From Serripes groenlandicus (lineage: Eukaryota > Mollusca > Bivalvia > Cardiida > Cardiidae), in contig JASEVX010000003.1 in the NCBI GenBank assembly GCA_031761405.1, positions 141,864,700 to 141,928,699 on the forward strand: DNA of 64,000 bases, in the 5' to 3' direction. The notes under the pieces were generated by a model. The model made no database searches and was not told where the DNA came from. It saw only the letters and a program-made list of their open reading frames with translations. Both the position numbers and the translations under genes were made by a program. Shown here in pieces: positions 53,521 through 63,925 of this stretch; positions within the stretch are counted from its first letter, which is position 1; every line of letters starts with the position of its first letter.

Positions 53521-53610
53521 ACTTTCCCTCATATAGATGACATTTGATGCCTTTGCAGTAGATGATTTAAAAACATTGCTGGAATTTCCAACAATGGTTT
53601 CAACCCTGTT
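53521..53610. mobile_element. MITE fragment
   Basis: CACTTTCCCTCATATAGATG, TTTGCAGTAGATGA, then collapses to GGAATTTCCAACAATGG. Confidence 0.6.
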
Positions 53611-53705
53611 AAAATTAAGACTTCGTTCTCTTCAGAATATAATGTATTTTGTTTTCACAATATAAAAATCATATAATTATCTCCCTTGACTGCTAAGCTA
53701 ATAAG

Positions 53706-53816
53706 CCTCCAAGAGTATATTCCCTTGATTTAGATGCAAACCATTTTGAACAAATAATCGAACTGGACACATTGCAATCAGAAATAGGAAGATCAGCTCA
53801 AATAATCATATTGTCT
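53706..53816 (+). CDS. Candidate exon of an unrecognised gene
   Basis: 111 nt, 37 open codons in phase 0 (VYSLDLDANHFEQIIELDTL, then QSEIGRSAQIIILS) between acceptor GCTAATAAG and donor TCT|GTAGGT. The composition is protein-like and the sequence lies outside the repeats. It joins the candidate at 57507 in phase. Family not recognised. Confidence 0.35.
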
Positions 53817-53841
53817 GTAGGTTTACAAAACTGAAATTACT

Positions 53842-54000
53842 TTAGCCCTTTTTACCACATATAACAAACCTGCAGTAGAAAAACTATGAAAGAATATAGT
53901 CAAAATTATGAAAAATAATCTATAAATGAAAGCAACATTATAATGAGTTGGAAACATAGTGGCAAAAGGAAAAATTATTCATTCTGTAATTTTCTGACTC
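53842..54000. mobile_element. MITE left half
   Basis: TTAGCCCTTTTTACCACATA, CTGCAGTAGAAAAAC, hairpin arm GAGTTGGAAACATAGTGGC. Confidence 0.7.
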
Positions 54001-54293
54001 AAACTAGGAATATCAGGTAAGATTAATCAGAAGTTTACATGCTGTTATTTCTTCAGATTCTTATCAGTTACATATATAGACTAGCAATGTCTTGGAAACT
54101 GGAAGAATGATTTAATTCCGAGTTGAAATCATTATCGAAATGGGAGAAATTGCTTTTAAGTTATCTGTACTAACAAAAGTGTCTAATCTTTTATCACCTA
54201 TGACCATGTAAACATTAAGAGAAGGTGATAATTCTTGATTATTTTAGGTTAACAATCTCTGCAATAACTAAATAAATAGAATTTTTCATAAAA

Positions 54294-54525
54294 GGAATCC
54301 ACTGTGGTCGAGTGGTTAGCGTCAGGGATTTCGAAACCAGGTATCCCAGGTTTGATCCCCAGTTGCGGCACTACGGTCATGGTTGAGTGCCCTTGGGCAA
54401 GGCACATTTTCTAGCCTAGTACTGGTTTGTTTACCCAGGGATCATGAATAAGTGAACTGTCGCTGTGATATAACTGAAATAATGTTGAAAGCGGCGTAAA
54501 ACCCCAATAAATAAATAAATAATTC
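54294..54525 (+). mobile_element. tRNA-derived SINE, third head type
   Basis: Head GTGGTCGAGTGGTTAGCG (serine/leucine-like box A) and box B CAGGTTTGATCCCCAG, then GGGATCATGAATAAGTGAAC, the shared GCTGTGATATAACTGAAAT, AAGCGGCGTAAAACCCC and an (AATA)n tail. Candidate duplication TTTCATAAAA at 54284-54293 and 54526-54535. Confidence 0.88.
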
Positions 54526-54597
54526 TTTCATAAAAATGGAAATATGATGAGTGACTTAACATATTGAATCTGCCTAAAAATGTGCATGGAGTGGTAC

Positions 54598-54812
54598 TTA
54601 ACCCTTCACACATACAGACACTTTTTGATGCCCAAGCAGCAGACTGACTTAGAAAACATTGCAGCAAAAAAGAGCAATTTCTCCTTTTGCCACAATGTTT
54701 TCAACTCTATTCAATTAATAATTACACTTTCAAAAATAGTGATTTTCCAAATTTTGCCAAGACGTATTCGAAGTTGTCTGCTGCAAACGTGTTGTATTTG
54801 GAAAAGGCTTAA
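54598..54812. mobile_element. Hairpin MITE, full length
   Basis: TTAACCCTTCACACATACAG to GTATTTGGAAAAGGCTTAA; first hairpin arm shortened. Confidence 0.85.
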
Positions 54813-55454
54813 ACCCTATGAACAGGTATTTTTTATTGAGACATTATAGGGTCGAATATAATGTGAAATGAGGATTTTAAACAACAAAATAGACCCCTTG
54901 CTTAGAGCACTGTTGGGCTTATTATACTCCAGGTAAATAAAACAATGTTTGTTTATGTCTTTCATATAAACATAGATTGTTTACATGAATATTGTTCAGG
55001 TTTCATGGAACTGATAAAACTGTGATAAAACTGTGATTAAACCCTGCATGTGATAAAATAAATCATGGCAAAGTGACAAATTCATTTTTACACCTCTGCT
55101 CAGTTTACACACATCTTGCAATATATACCTGCAAGTTGCAACACAGCTAAATAAATGTAAATTTTCGTCAAGTTTGATGGAATTAACATATTTGAAAACA
55201 ACATTGAAAAGAAAGAGAGCCATTTACTTGAAAATAAGAACATGGTTATTTTGCTTCCTTCCTAAACCTTTACAAAACTGTATCATAAAGTATCACATTC
55301 ACAATGATAATTATAAACAATAAACAGTTTAGTAATGAAACTTTACCTGTATAAATGTACTGTTAACAACAGCAATATTCATTAAGCGTTGTCATAATTT
55401 AGATCAACTTGAATATCAATGCAATGAATGCATAAGCACTTCATGTATATAATA
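54813..55454. other. No recognisable feature
   Basis: AT-rich. A 76-codon minus-strand frame (54996-55223) has no supporting splice context or recognisable content. Confidence 0.4.
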
Positions 55455-55554
55455 TTACCCTTTGCTACATGAAGGCAGTTTTTGGCACATCTTCAGCAGA
55501 CATTGTGTTTCAAAACAGTGTGGCAAAAGGAGAAATAGCTCATTTAAGACTTTA

Positions 55555-56600
55555 ACCTTTCTGAATGAGTATGTTTAATTAATCCTCCCCACACCTTTCT
55601 GAATGAGTATGTTTAATTAACCCTCCTCACATACAAGTCTGAATGAGTATGTTTAATTAACCCTCCCCACATACAAGTCTGAATGAGTATGTTACATTTA
55701 ACCCTCCCCACATACAAGTCTGAATGAGTATGTTACATTTAACCCTCCCCACATACAAGTCTGAATGAGTATGTTACATTTAACCCTCCCCACATACAAG
55801 TCTGAATGAGTATGTTACATTTAACCCTCCCCACATACAAGTCTGAATGAGTATGTTACATTTAACACTCCCCACATACAAGTCTGAATGAGTATGTTAC
55901 ATTTAACCCTCCCCACATACAAGTCTGAATGAGTATGTTACATTTAACCCTCCCCACATACAAGTCTGAATGAGTATGTTACATTTAACCCTCCCCACAT
56001 ACAAGTCTGAATGAGTATGTTACATTTAACCCTCCCCACATACAAGTCTGAATGAGTATGTTACATTTAACCCTCCCCACATACAAGTCTGAATGAGTAT
56101 GTTTAATTAACCCTCCCCACATACAAGTCTGAATGAGTATGTATAATTAACCCTCCCCACATACAAGTCTGAATGAGTATGTTACATTTAACCCTCCCCA
56201 CATACAAGTCTGAATGAGTATGTTTAATTAACCCTCCCCACATACAAGTCTGAATGAGTATGTTACATTTAACCCTCCCCACATACAAGTCTGAATGAGT
56301 ATGTTACATTTAACCCTCCCCACATACAAGTCTGAATGAGTATGTTACATTTAACCCTCCCCACATACAAGTCTGAATGAGTATGTTACATTTAACCCTC
56401 CCCACACCTTTCTGAATGAGTATGTTTAATTAACCCTCCCCACATACAAGTCTGAATGTGTATGTTTAATTAACCCTCCCCACACCTTTCTGAATGAGTG
56501 TTTAATTAACCCTTCCCACATACAAGTCTGAATGAGTATGTTACATTTAACCCTCCCCACATACAAGTCTGAATGTGTACGTTTAATTAACCCTCCCCAC
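55555..56600. repeat. 40/41-bp minisatellite, about 25 units
   Basis: The unit is CTGAATGAGTATGTTACATT followed by TAACCCTCCCCACATACAAG and T (41 bp); the variant with GTTTAATTAACC is 40 bp. Each unit contains the MITE terminus TTAACCC-C-CCCACATACAA. The array runs straight into the left end of the MITE at 56587, and a MITE scrap lies at 55455-55550 on the other side. Confidence 0.95.
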
Positions 56601-56807
56601 AAAGTCATACAACAGTTATAAAGCAGATGCATGACTATGATAATTTTTAATGCGAAAATATGGAAACTCTCCGTAAATGAAAAGTTAATAATTTAATAAA
56701 ATTGGAAACATTGTGGCAAAATGTGAAATTGCTCATTAAGATAAATTTCTACTGTTGTAACAATACTTGAAAGGTCGCCATCTGCTTCTGCATGTGGGAA
56801 AGGGTAA
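56587..56807. mobile_element. Hairpin MITE at the end of the minisatellite
   Basis: TTAACCCTCCCCACAAAG start, GTGAAATTGCTCATTAAG hairpin, end GCATGTGGGAAAGGGTAA. Its terminus has the same CCCTCCCC variant as the array units. Confidence 0.85.
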
Positions 56808-56915
56808 ATTCAGGCTACTCACAGCAACCTGGATTTTTTAACTCCATCAGAAGGAAAAAATTACACTTAATTCATTTTGGGAATACTCATGTTCAGTTTA
56901 AAAGGTTTAAACTAA

Positions 56916-57147
56916 TTAACCCTTTCCCTCATATAGAAGCTTTCTGACGCCTCTGCAGCAGACAGCTTTTTGAAAACATAGTAACAAAAGAAGAAATTGC
57001 TCAAAACGAGCAATTTCTCCTTTTGCCACAATGTTTTCCACTTTTAGTCATAGGTTATCCATATTCAATTATAGAGATGTTCTATCTTTTGACAAACTAT
57101 GTTCAAAGTCTTCTGCTGCAGAATTGTCGTATGAGGGAAAGGGTTAA
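56916..57147. mobile_element. Hairpin MITE, complete
   Basis: TTAACCCTTTCCCTCATATA to GTATGAGGGAAAGGGTTAA; hairpin GAAATTGCTCAAAACGAGC. Another half copy lies at 57305-57396. Confidence 0.94.
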
Positions 57148-57506
57148 CAATAACATGAGCTGATTGAAAAAGTATATCAAATAAAATCCCCAGCAACCTA
57201 GTGTTTTTGTCTGTGAGACAGAAATACTTTAACTCAAATGACATAAGGACTGTTTTCTTTGAAAACACATGGGGGGGAAATATTGTCATAAAACTAAATA
57301 CAGAGTTGAAAACATAACGACAAAAAGAGAAACTGTGCAAATAATGTAACTAAAGTATTCAGCGTCAAATTTCATCAGTTACAGGAAAAGGGTTAAGCAA
57401 ATAAATGGATGTTTCACCCATAAGAATACAATAGACATACTCATAATTGGACTCCTTCAACAGAAAGCACATATTGAAATTCAAGAAAGTCAATGAATGA
57501 CTTCAG

Positions 57507-57553
57507 GCAGAGGATGGTACTGGTACAACAGATTATAATATTGATCATTTTGG
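57507..57553 (+). CDS. Candidate exon of an unrecognised gene
   Basis: 47 nt, phase 0 to 2 (AEDGTGTTDYNIDHF) between acceptor GACTTCAG and donor TTTTGG|GTAAAT. It joins 53706-53816 and 58322-58372 in phase. No homology recognised. Confidence 0.3.
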
Positions 57554-57825
57554 GTAAATTTCCCTTGCTGTCATGGTTCTGACACTGTCTGGTGAGGGAT
57601 AATTAACATAACATTGTTTATGTACAAAATGTCAACAAGTAATTAATTCTCTCCATATCTTTTAGTCTCTTCACTGACTACGTGTGTACACATGTCATGA
57701 ATATTTTATAGTCTTCCGATTAGAAATAATAATTGGAGGAAAATATGTAACATTCCTCACATGTCATCTGCTTTGAAAACAGTGAAGTAAAAACTTGTAA
57801 CACCATGAAAATGGAAATGTCACAG

Positions 57826-58195
57826 AAAATTACAGTTGAAAACATTATCGGAAAAGGAGAAATTATTCATTTAACCCTTTCCCTCACATAGAAGCTTTCT
57901 GACGCCTCTGCAGCAGACGGCTTTTTGAAAACATAGTGACAAAAGAAGAAATTGCTCAAAACGAGCAATTTCTCCTTTTGCCACAATGTTTTCCACTTTT
58001 AGTCATAGGTTATCCATTCAATTATAGAGATTTTCCATATTTTGACAAAATGTGTTCAAAGTCGTCTGCTGCAGAATTGTCGTATGAGGGTAGGATTAAG
58101 CTATTCTTTCTTTTCCCACCATGTTTTCAGATTTCATCTCCTTCACAGTCACATAATTTAATGTCCTCTAGCTGTATGATCAGGGAAAGGGTGAA
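57826..58195. mobile_element. Young MITE inside the hairpin of an old MITE
   Basis: The inner copy 57871-58098 (TTAACCCTTTCCCTCACATA to GTATGAGGGTAGGATTAA) is almost canonical. The outer, diverged copy continues on both sides: GTTGAAAACATTATCGG at 57826 and CTTTTCCCACCATGTTTTC to about 58195. Confidence 0.85.
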
Positions 58196-58227
58196 GAGAC
58201 TAATTTGATTTAATAAAATATTCTTAC

Positions 58228-58277
58228 CTAAATAACTTTCCTGTGAACACCTATCGGTAAGTTGCTTAGATTTATAA
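58228..58277 (-). CDS. Candidate minus-strand exon
   Basis: 50 nt between strong signals, acceptor TTACCTTTTCAG and donor TAG|GTAAGAAT, with one open frame (YKSKQLTDRCSQESYL; phases 1 and 1). It lies next to a plus-strand candidate, so the two sets may not both be right. Confidence 0.28.
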
Positions 58278-58321
58278 CTGAAAAGGTAAAAAACATAAGA
58301 ATAAGTCTAACTTCCTCACAG

Positions 58322-58372
58322 GAGTGAAGATAAAACACTAGAGCAACTTCACAAGAACAAAAATCTTCCGAG
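58322..58372 (+). CDS. Candidate exon of an unrecognised gene
   Basis: 51 nt after a good acceptor (CTAACTTCCTCACAG), one open frame (SEDKTLEQLHKNKNLP) with one leading base, so it joins 57507-57553 in phase. The donor AG|GTTTTG is weak; without it the frame stops two codons later, making this a possible last exon. Confidence 0.3.
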
Positions 58373-58382
58373 GTTTTGAAAA

Positions 58383-58847
58383 TTAACCATTTCCAACTTG
58401 CAGACACATTTTGACACATCTACAGCAGACAACTATTAAAAACATTGTGGCAAAGAGAAATTAGTCATAATGAGCAATTTCTCGTTTTACCACAATGTTT
58501 TAAACTCAATTCATTAACTGTCCCTTTATTTATAGAGCTGTTCAATAGTTTTTGCTACATGGTTGTTTTTAAAGTAACTAGCTGTAGAATTGTTTATGTG
58601 GGAAAGGGTTAATAGTAATTAACCCTTTCCCTTATACGACAATTCTGCAGCAGACGACTTTGAACGTATTTTGTCAAAACATAGAAAATCTCCATAATTG
58701 AATGGATAACCTATGACAAAAAGTGGAAAACATTGTGGCAAAAGGAGAAATTGCACGTTTTGTGCAATTTCTTCTTTTGTCACTATGTTTTCAAAAGCCG
58801 TCTGCTGCAGAGGCGTCAGAAAGCGTCTATATGAGGGAAAGGGTTAA
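58383..58847. mobile_element. Two full-length hairpin MITEs
   Basis: 58383-58612 (diverged, GTTTATGTGGGAAAGGGTTAA end) and 58619-58847 (canonical, TTAACCCTTTCCCTTATACG to GAGGGAAAGGGTTAA). Confidence 0.92.
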
Positions 58848-58881
58848 AGTTCAATTTTATACATAAACAGTGTAGTGGTTG

Positions 58882-59112
58882 CTAACGCTTTCCCACCTGT
58901 AGACACTTTCTGACGCCAGACTGCAGCAGACAACTTTTGAAAACATTGCGACAAAAGAGGAAATTGCTCAAATGAGTAATTTCTCCTTTTCCCACAATGT
59001 TTTCAACTTTTTTTCAGTAATTATACCTACAATTACAGAGATTTTTCATATTTTTGAGCAGATATTTTCAAATTCGTCTGCTGCAGATTTGCTGTATGTG
59101 GGAGAGGGTTCA
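58882..59112. mobile_element. Hairpin MITE, full length
   Basis: CTAACGCTTTCCCACCTG start, CTGCAGCAGACAACTTTTG, end GTATGTGGGAGAGGGTTCA. 59113-59399 has no firm feature. Confidence 0.87.
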
Positions 59113-59399
59113 AGTTATAACCATTCTCCAGGATCCTTGTACAGTACAAGTACAGTACAGTCAAAGCTCCGAGAGGCCATTTTTAAGTGGCACTGGCTAA
59201 TTTTCTTTTCATACGATCTTATAATTCATAATAACAGTTTCTTTGTCAGATTTATACACTTTCTTCAATGATGAATATTAATTTTGTCTACATTCTTAAT
59301 TTTTTTTTTTTATCATACATCCAATTCTTTTAGCCAGATGTTATACTAATAATTCATTCTGAAGTGTCTGAAAAAAGAACATCAGACAAAATATTATCT

Positions 59400-59600
59400 C
59401 TTACCCTCATACAAAGGCCATTGTGACACAAGGAGAAACTGCTCATGTTAAGCAGTTTCTCCTTATGCCACAATTAATTTTTTCAACTCTAAATCAATCA
59501 TTTCACATTAATAGAGATGTTATAGAGATATGTTCTATTTTCTTGTCAAAATCGTTGTAGTCATCTGTTGCATATTTGTTGTATGTGGAAAAAGGTGAAA
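59400..59600. mobile_element. Hairpin MITE with co-varied arms
   Basis: Palindrome AAGGAGAAACTGCTCATGTT / AAGCAGTTTCTCCTT: the common AAATTGC/GCAATTT pair has become AAACTGC/GCAGTTT on both arms. Ends diverged. Confidence 0.8.
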
Positions 59601-59723
59601 GATTCTTATCAATTATGGCAAGAAAATAATTGTACAGAAAAAGTGGAGAAATTACATTGAACATTTCATGTAAGAATGTCATAGCTTACAGCTGTCAAAG
59701 TTGCATGCCCCTTTGCCAAATAT

Positions 59724-59935
59724 CCATCATGGCCAAGTGGTTAGCGATCGGGGTTGAAACTGGGCGTTCCCGGGTTCGATCCCCAGTCGCGCAATGGTAA
59801 TGGTGGGGTGCCTTTTAAGCAAGGAACATTTCCTACTACTGGTTTGTTAACCAAGGGATCATGAATAAGTGAACTGTTGCTGTGATATAAATGAAATAAT
59901 GTTGAAAACAGCATAAAACTCCAATAATTTTTTAT
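59724..59935 (+). mobile_element. tRNA-derived SINE, third head type
   Basis: ATGGCCAAGTGGTTAGCGAT head, box B GGGTTCGATCCCCAG, GGGATCATGAATAAGTGAAC and a diverged GCTGTGATATAAATGAAAT tail. Sister of 54294-54525. Confidence 0.83.
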
Positions 59936-59936
59936 T

Positions 59937-60860
59937 GTCTATTTCCCAAATTCAGTAAAGCTGCAGCAGACTACTTTGAAAACATCTCAACTTAATATAG
60001 AAAATCTCTTGAAACGGAAGTCACAGTATTATTATTGAATAAGGTTTAAAGACATTTTGATGAAAGGAGAAATTGCTCTCCACAACCAATTTTGCTTGTT
60101 GCCATAATGTTTTCAAAAGACGGCTGCTATAAATATGTCAAAATGCATATACATTTTGAAAGGGTTAAAGTTACACAAATTGAGTGAAAAGATCTCTCAT
60201 AGTGATAATTCGGGGATATATAACTATCACCTCATGTCATTCAGGGAGCAATTCTCTGTACCTGATCAATACTACCAACTACTTATCACCTTCTAACTCT
60301 TTCCCACATACAGACGCTTTCTGATGCTTAGATATATGATCTGCAGCAGATGACTTTTGAAAATATTGTGGCAAAAGAAGAACTTGCTCATGCTGCAACA
60401 TTTTCAAAACCATTCAATAATGATACTTTTATTAAAAGAGATTATCCATCACTTTGCCTTTAAAGTCATCTGCTGTAAATATGTTGTATATTAGAAATGG
60501 AAATGGATATATAACTCTTTTCCACATGCTAAAAATATGCAGCAGACTACTTGGAAACCACGTAGACAAAAACATTGAAAATCTCTGTAAATAAAAGTGT
60601 AATTATTGAATCGAATAAAAAACAAAGTGGCAAAAGGAGAAATTGCTCATCATGAGCAATTTCTCATTTCTCCACAATGTTTTAAACAATTGTTTGTTAC
60701 ATGCACACCAAAATGTGTCAGCATGTTATAAAATGTTTATCTTCTGTTTAACATCTTTACAGCAGACACATTTTGAAAACAATGTGGGAATAGGAGAAAA
60801 TGCTCAAAACAAGGAATTTCTACTTTCTGCTTTATCAAAAGGTATCACCGAAATGTTTGG
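59937..60860. mobile_element. Four hairpin MITE copies
   Basis: 59937-60168 (AAAGGGTTAA end), 60294-60500 (TCTTTCCCACATACAGACG start), 60510-60740 (palindrome GAAATTGCTCATCATGAGC) and a left-arm piece at about 60755-60860. Confidence 0.78.
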
Positions 60861-61112
60861 ATATTATACGAGTTCTATTAGCCTTAGATAATCTTGAAGC
60901 GGTTTTCAAAAGTCATCTGGCTCTTTTTCAATATATCATCTCACAGAAATGGTATAGAGTAGATACAATCCAAAAAGACACACATAGATTGGTTTATTAC
61001 ATTGGTTTATTTCATTTAAATTAATACTAATTAATTACAAATTAATGCTTATTTGAAAAACCTGAGTAAACTGAAGTTTCCTGTTAACTCACAACATCTG
61101 TTTAAATGTTTA

Positions 61113-62857
61113 CAAGAGGGTCATGATGGCCCTAGTTCGCTCAAGTGAATTATGCAATGTGATTTCTAATGCAAAACACATATTTTTTTTCCAATGGGCT
61201 AAGTCTATGTGGAAAAGCAGCCAGTTGCTTTGGAAAATTGTTGTGTGGAGTACTGGTGTGAGAAAACCAGGAAATGCATGAGTAGGTGAACTGGCCGCCG
61301 TGATATAACTGAGAAATTGTTAAAAACGGCAGTAAAAAACCCCAATCAATCTATTTTTTTTTTACCATATATGACCCATATTCTAACATGGACTAAATAT
61401 CATCAAGACAAACATTCTGACAAAGTTTCAACTTGCTCAAAATAAAAATGCAGCCTCCACAGTTTGAACAATACTTTCCTTTATTGACCTAGATTCTAAC
61501 CCAATATGACCCATATTCAAACTTGACCGAGATTTAATTAAGACATTCTGACAAAATTTCAAGCTGCTGCATGAAGCCAAATATGCAGCCTTTAGAATGT
61601 TTACAAGATTTTCCATCAATTTGGCCTAGTGACCTACTTTTTGACAGGGCATAACCCATATTCAAGCTTGGCCTAGATATCATTAAGATAAACATTCTGA
61701 CCAAATTTGAAGCTGCTGAAGCAAGAAATGCTTCTACAGTGTTAAAAATGTTGGCCTAGTGACCTAGTTTCTGAACCAATATGATCAATATTCAAACTGA
61801 CCTAAATATCATTAAAACAAACATTCTGACTAAATTTCAAACTGCTGAATATAAAATTGTGGCCTTCAGAGTTTTAACAAGATTTTCTTTCAATTTGACC
61901 TATTGACCTACTTTTTGACCCAACATGACTAATGTTCGAACTTGACCTACATATCATCAAGACAACCATTCTGATAAAGTTTCAACATGTTCAAGTTAAA
62001 AATACAGTATCCAGAGTGTTAACATGATTTCCCTTCAATTTGGCCTAGTGACCTAGTTTCTGACCTAATATGACCCATATTCAAACTTGACCTAGATATC
62101 ATTCAGACAAACATTCTGAATTTTGTTCAAGCTGCTGAAGCAAAAAATGCGGCCTCCAGAGTGTTAACAACATTTTCCTTCCATTTGGCTTAGTGACCTA
62201 GTTTATGACCCAGCATGACCTATATTCTAACTTGGCCTAGAAATCATTCAGATAATCATTCTGATTAAATTTCAAGCTGCTGTAGCCAAAAATGCGGCTT
62301 CTACAGTGTTAACAAGATTTCCCTTCAATTTGGCCTAGTGACCTAGTTTCTGACCCAATATGACCCTTATTCAACTCGACTTAGATATCTTTAAGACAAA
62401 CATTTTGTGAAAATGTCAAACAGCTGAAGCAAAAAATTGGTGCTCGCCAAATGGCTTTAATGCCTAGCGTGAGGGTAAACAACGCCATAAAAGTCAAAGC
62501 AAAAATTGCGGCCTCTAGAGTGTTAATAAGATTTTCCTTCAATTTGACCTAGTGACCTACTTTTTGACCTAACAACTTGACTTACATATCATCAAGACAA
62601 ACATTCTGATAAAGTTTCAACCTGCTCAAATTGAAAATGTGGCCTTCAGAGTGTCAACAAGATTTCCCTTTAATTTGACCTAGTGACCTAGTTTTTAACT
62701 TCATATGGCTCAGTTTCCAATTTGTCCAAGATTTGATAGAGACTTTCATGAAGATCGGATGCAAAATGTAGCCTTTAGAGTGTTAACAAGGCAATTGTTG
62801 ATGCAGGACAAAATGTGATCATGATAGCTCACCTTGCACTTCGTGCACAGGTGAGCT
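61113..62857 (+). mobile_element. HINE-like element with ~140-bp units and nested SINE piece
   Basis: CAAGAGGGTCATGATGGCCC start and GCTCAAGTGA. About ten diverged units (GACCTAGTTTCTGACC, ATATGACCCATATTC, ACAAACATTCTGAC, TTCAAGCTGCTGAAGC). End GCACTTCGTGCACAGGTGAG and CTAAAAA. 61192-61352 is a 5'-truncated SINE tail (GTGATATAACTGAGAAATTG). Confidence 0.75.
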
Positions 62858-62895
62858 AAAAAGAAATTTTGACAAAGTACTTAACCAAGTTAATT

Positions 62896-63240
62896 TTAAC
62901 CCTTTCTCACATACAACAATTCTGCATCAGACGACTTCGAAACTCTCTTTACATGAAAGTTCAATTATTGAATAGAGCTGAAAACATTTTGGCAAAAGGG
63001 GAAATTGCTCATGATGAGCAATTTCTCCTTTTTAAACAATGTTTTCAAAAATGGTTTACAACCGAGGCGAGGGGTGTCAGAAAGCATCAAATGTGGGAAA
63101 GGGTTAAACAGACTTCAAATGGCACCTCTGCACCAAACTTTTGAAAACATTTTGGAAAAGGAAAATGTTATTCAAATGGTCAATATCTCAAATTCCCAGA
63201 ATGTTTTCAAATCAGTATCATAATTATTACACTTTATTTA
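62896..63240. mobile_element. Hairpin MITE and a MITE fragment
   Basis: 62896-63107 (TTAACCCTTTCTCACATACA to ATGTGGGAAAGGGTTAA, palindrome GAAATTGCTCATGATGAGCA) and a partial copy at about 63120-63240. Confidence 0.85.
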
Positions 63241-63458
63241 CATATCCAATTTTGTAGATATTGTTCTGTTTATGGAGATGTTTTCAAAGCAGACAACACG
63301 TACTTAATACAGTATATCAGGTATAAAAAAAGTACAGATTAGAACCCACTATAATAAAAAAAAATTAAAATGATTAATTAACAAATTTTACAATTTGAAA
63401 GAAACAAAAATATGACGCTTACAGTTGTAGTAAATCCCCCAAACTGCACTTACTTACA

Positions 63459-63477
63459 CTATATATATATATATATA
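63459..63477. repeat. (TA)n microsatellite
   Basis: A short run of alternating TA. The surrounding 63241-63507 has no other feature. Confidence 0.8.
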
Positions 63478-63507
63478 CACACGCCCCCATTTTACATAAA
63501 AAACATC

Positions 63508-63925
63508 CACCCTTTCCCACATGCAGACAGGTATAGACACATCTGCAGTAGATGATTTCTGAATGCATTGATGCAAGTGGAGAAACGAGCAATTTCTACT
63601 TTTGCCACAATGTTTTAAACTCTATATAATAATTGAACTTTCAATTACTATAGTATGTAGATTTATTTCATTTTTGCCTGCAATTTTAAAATCGTCTGCT
63701 ACATGTTTGATGTTTATGGGAAAGTGTTAACCCTTTCCCACATACAACAAATCTTCATCTAACGACTTCGCTAACAACTAGGCAAAAACACGGAAAGAGT
63801 TGAAAACATTGTGGAAAAAGGGGAAATTGCTTTTTGTTGAGCAATATTTCTCCTATTGTCACAATGTTTTCAATAGTCGTCAGCTTCAGAGGCGTCAGAA
63901 AGCGTCTTCATGTGGGAAAGTGTTA
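63508..63925. mobile_element. Two chained hairpin MITEs
   Basis: 63508-63730 and 63727-63925 share TTAA at 63727-63730. The second ends CATGTGGGAAAGTGTTAC. Confidence 0.88.

Noticed and set aside
55555..56600. CRISPR array
   Set aside because: Repeats are contiguous without unique spacers and this is eukaryotic DNA; it is a minisatellite.
56103..56632. Frames repeating MWGGLIKHTHSDLYVGRVK
   Set aside because: Translation of the 40/41-bp minisatellite.
60800..61024. 74-codon plus-strand frame
   Set aside because: Part of it is the MITE subterminal sequence GGTTTTCAAAAGTCATCTG, so it is a chance frame.
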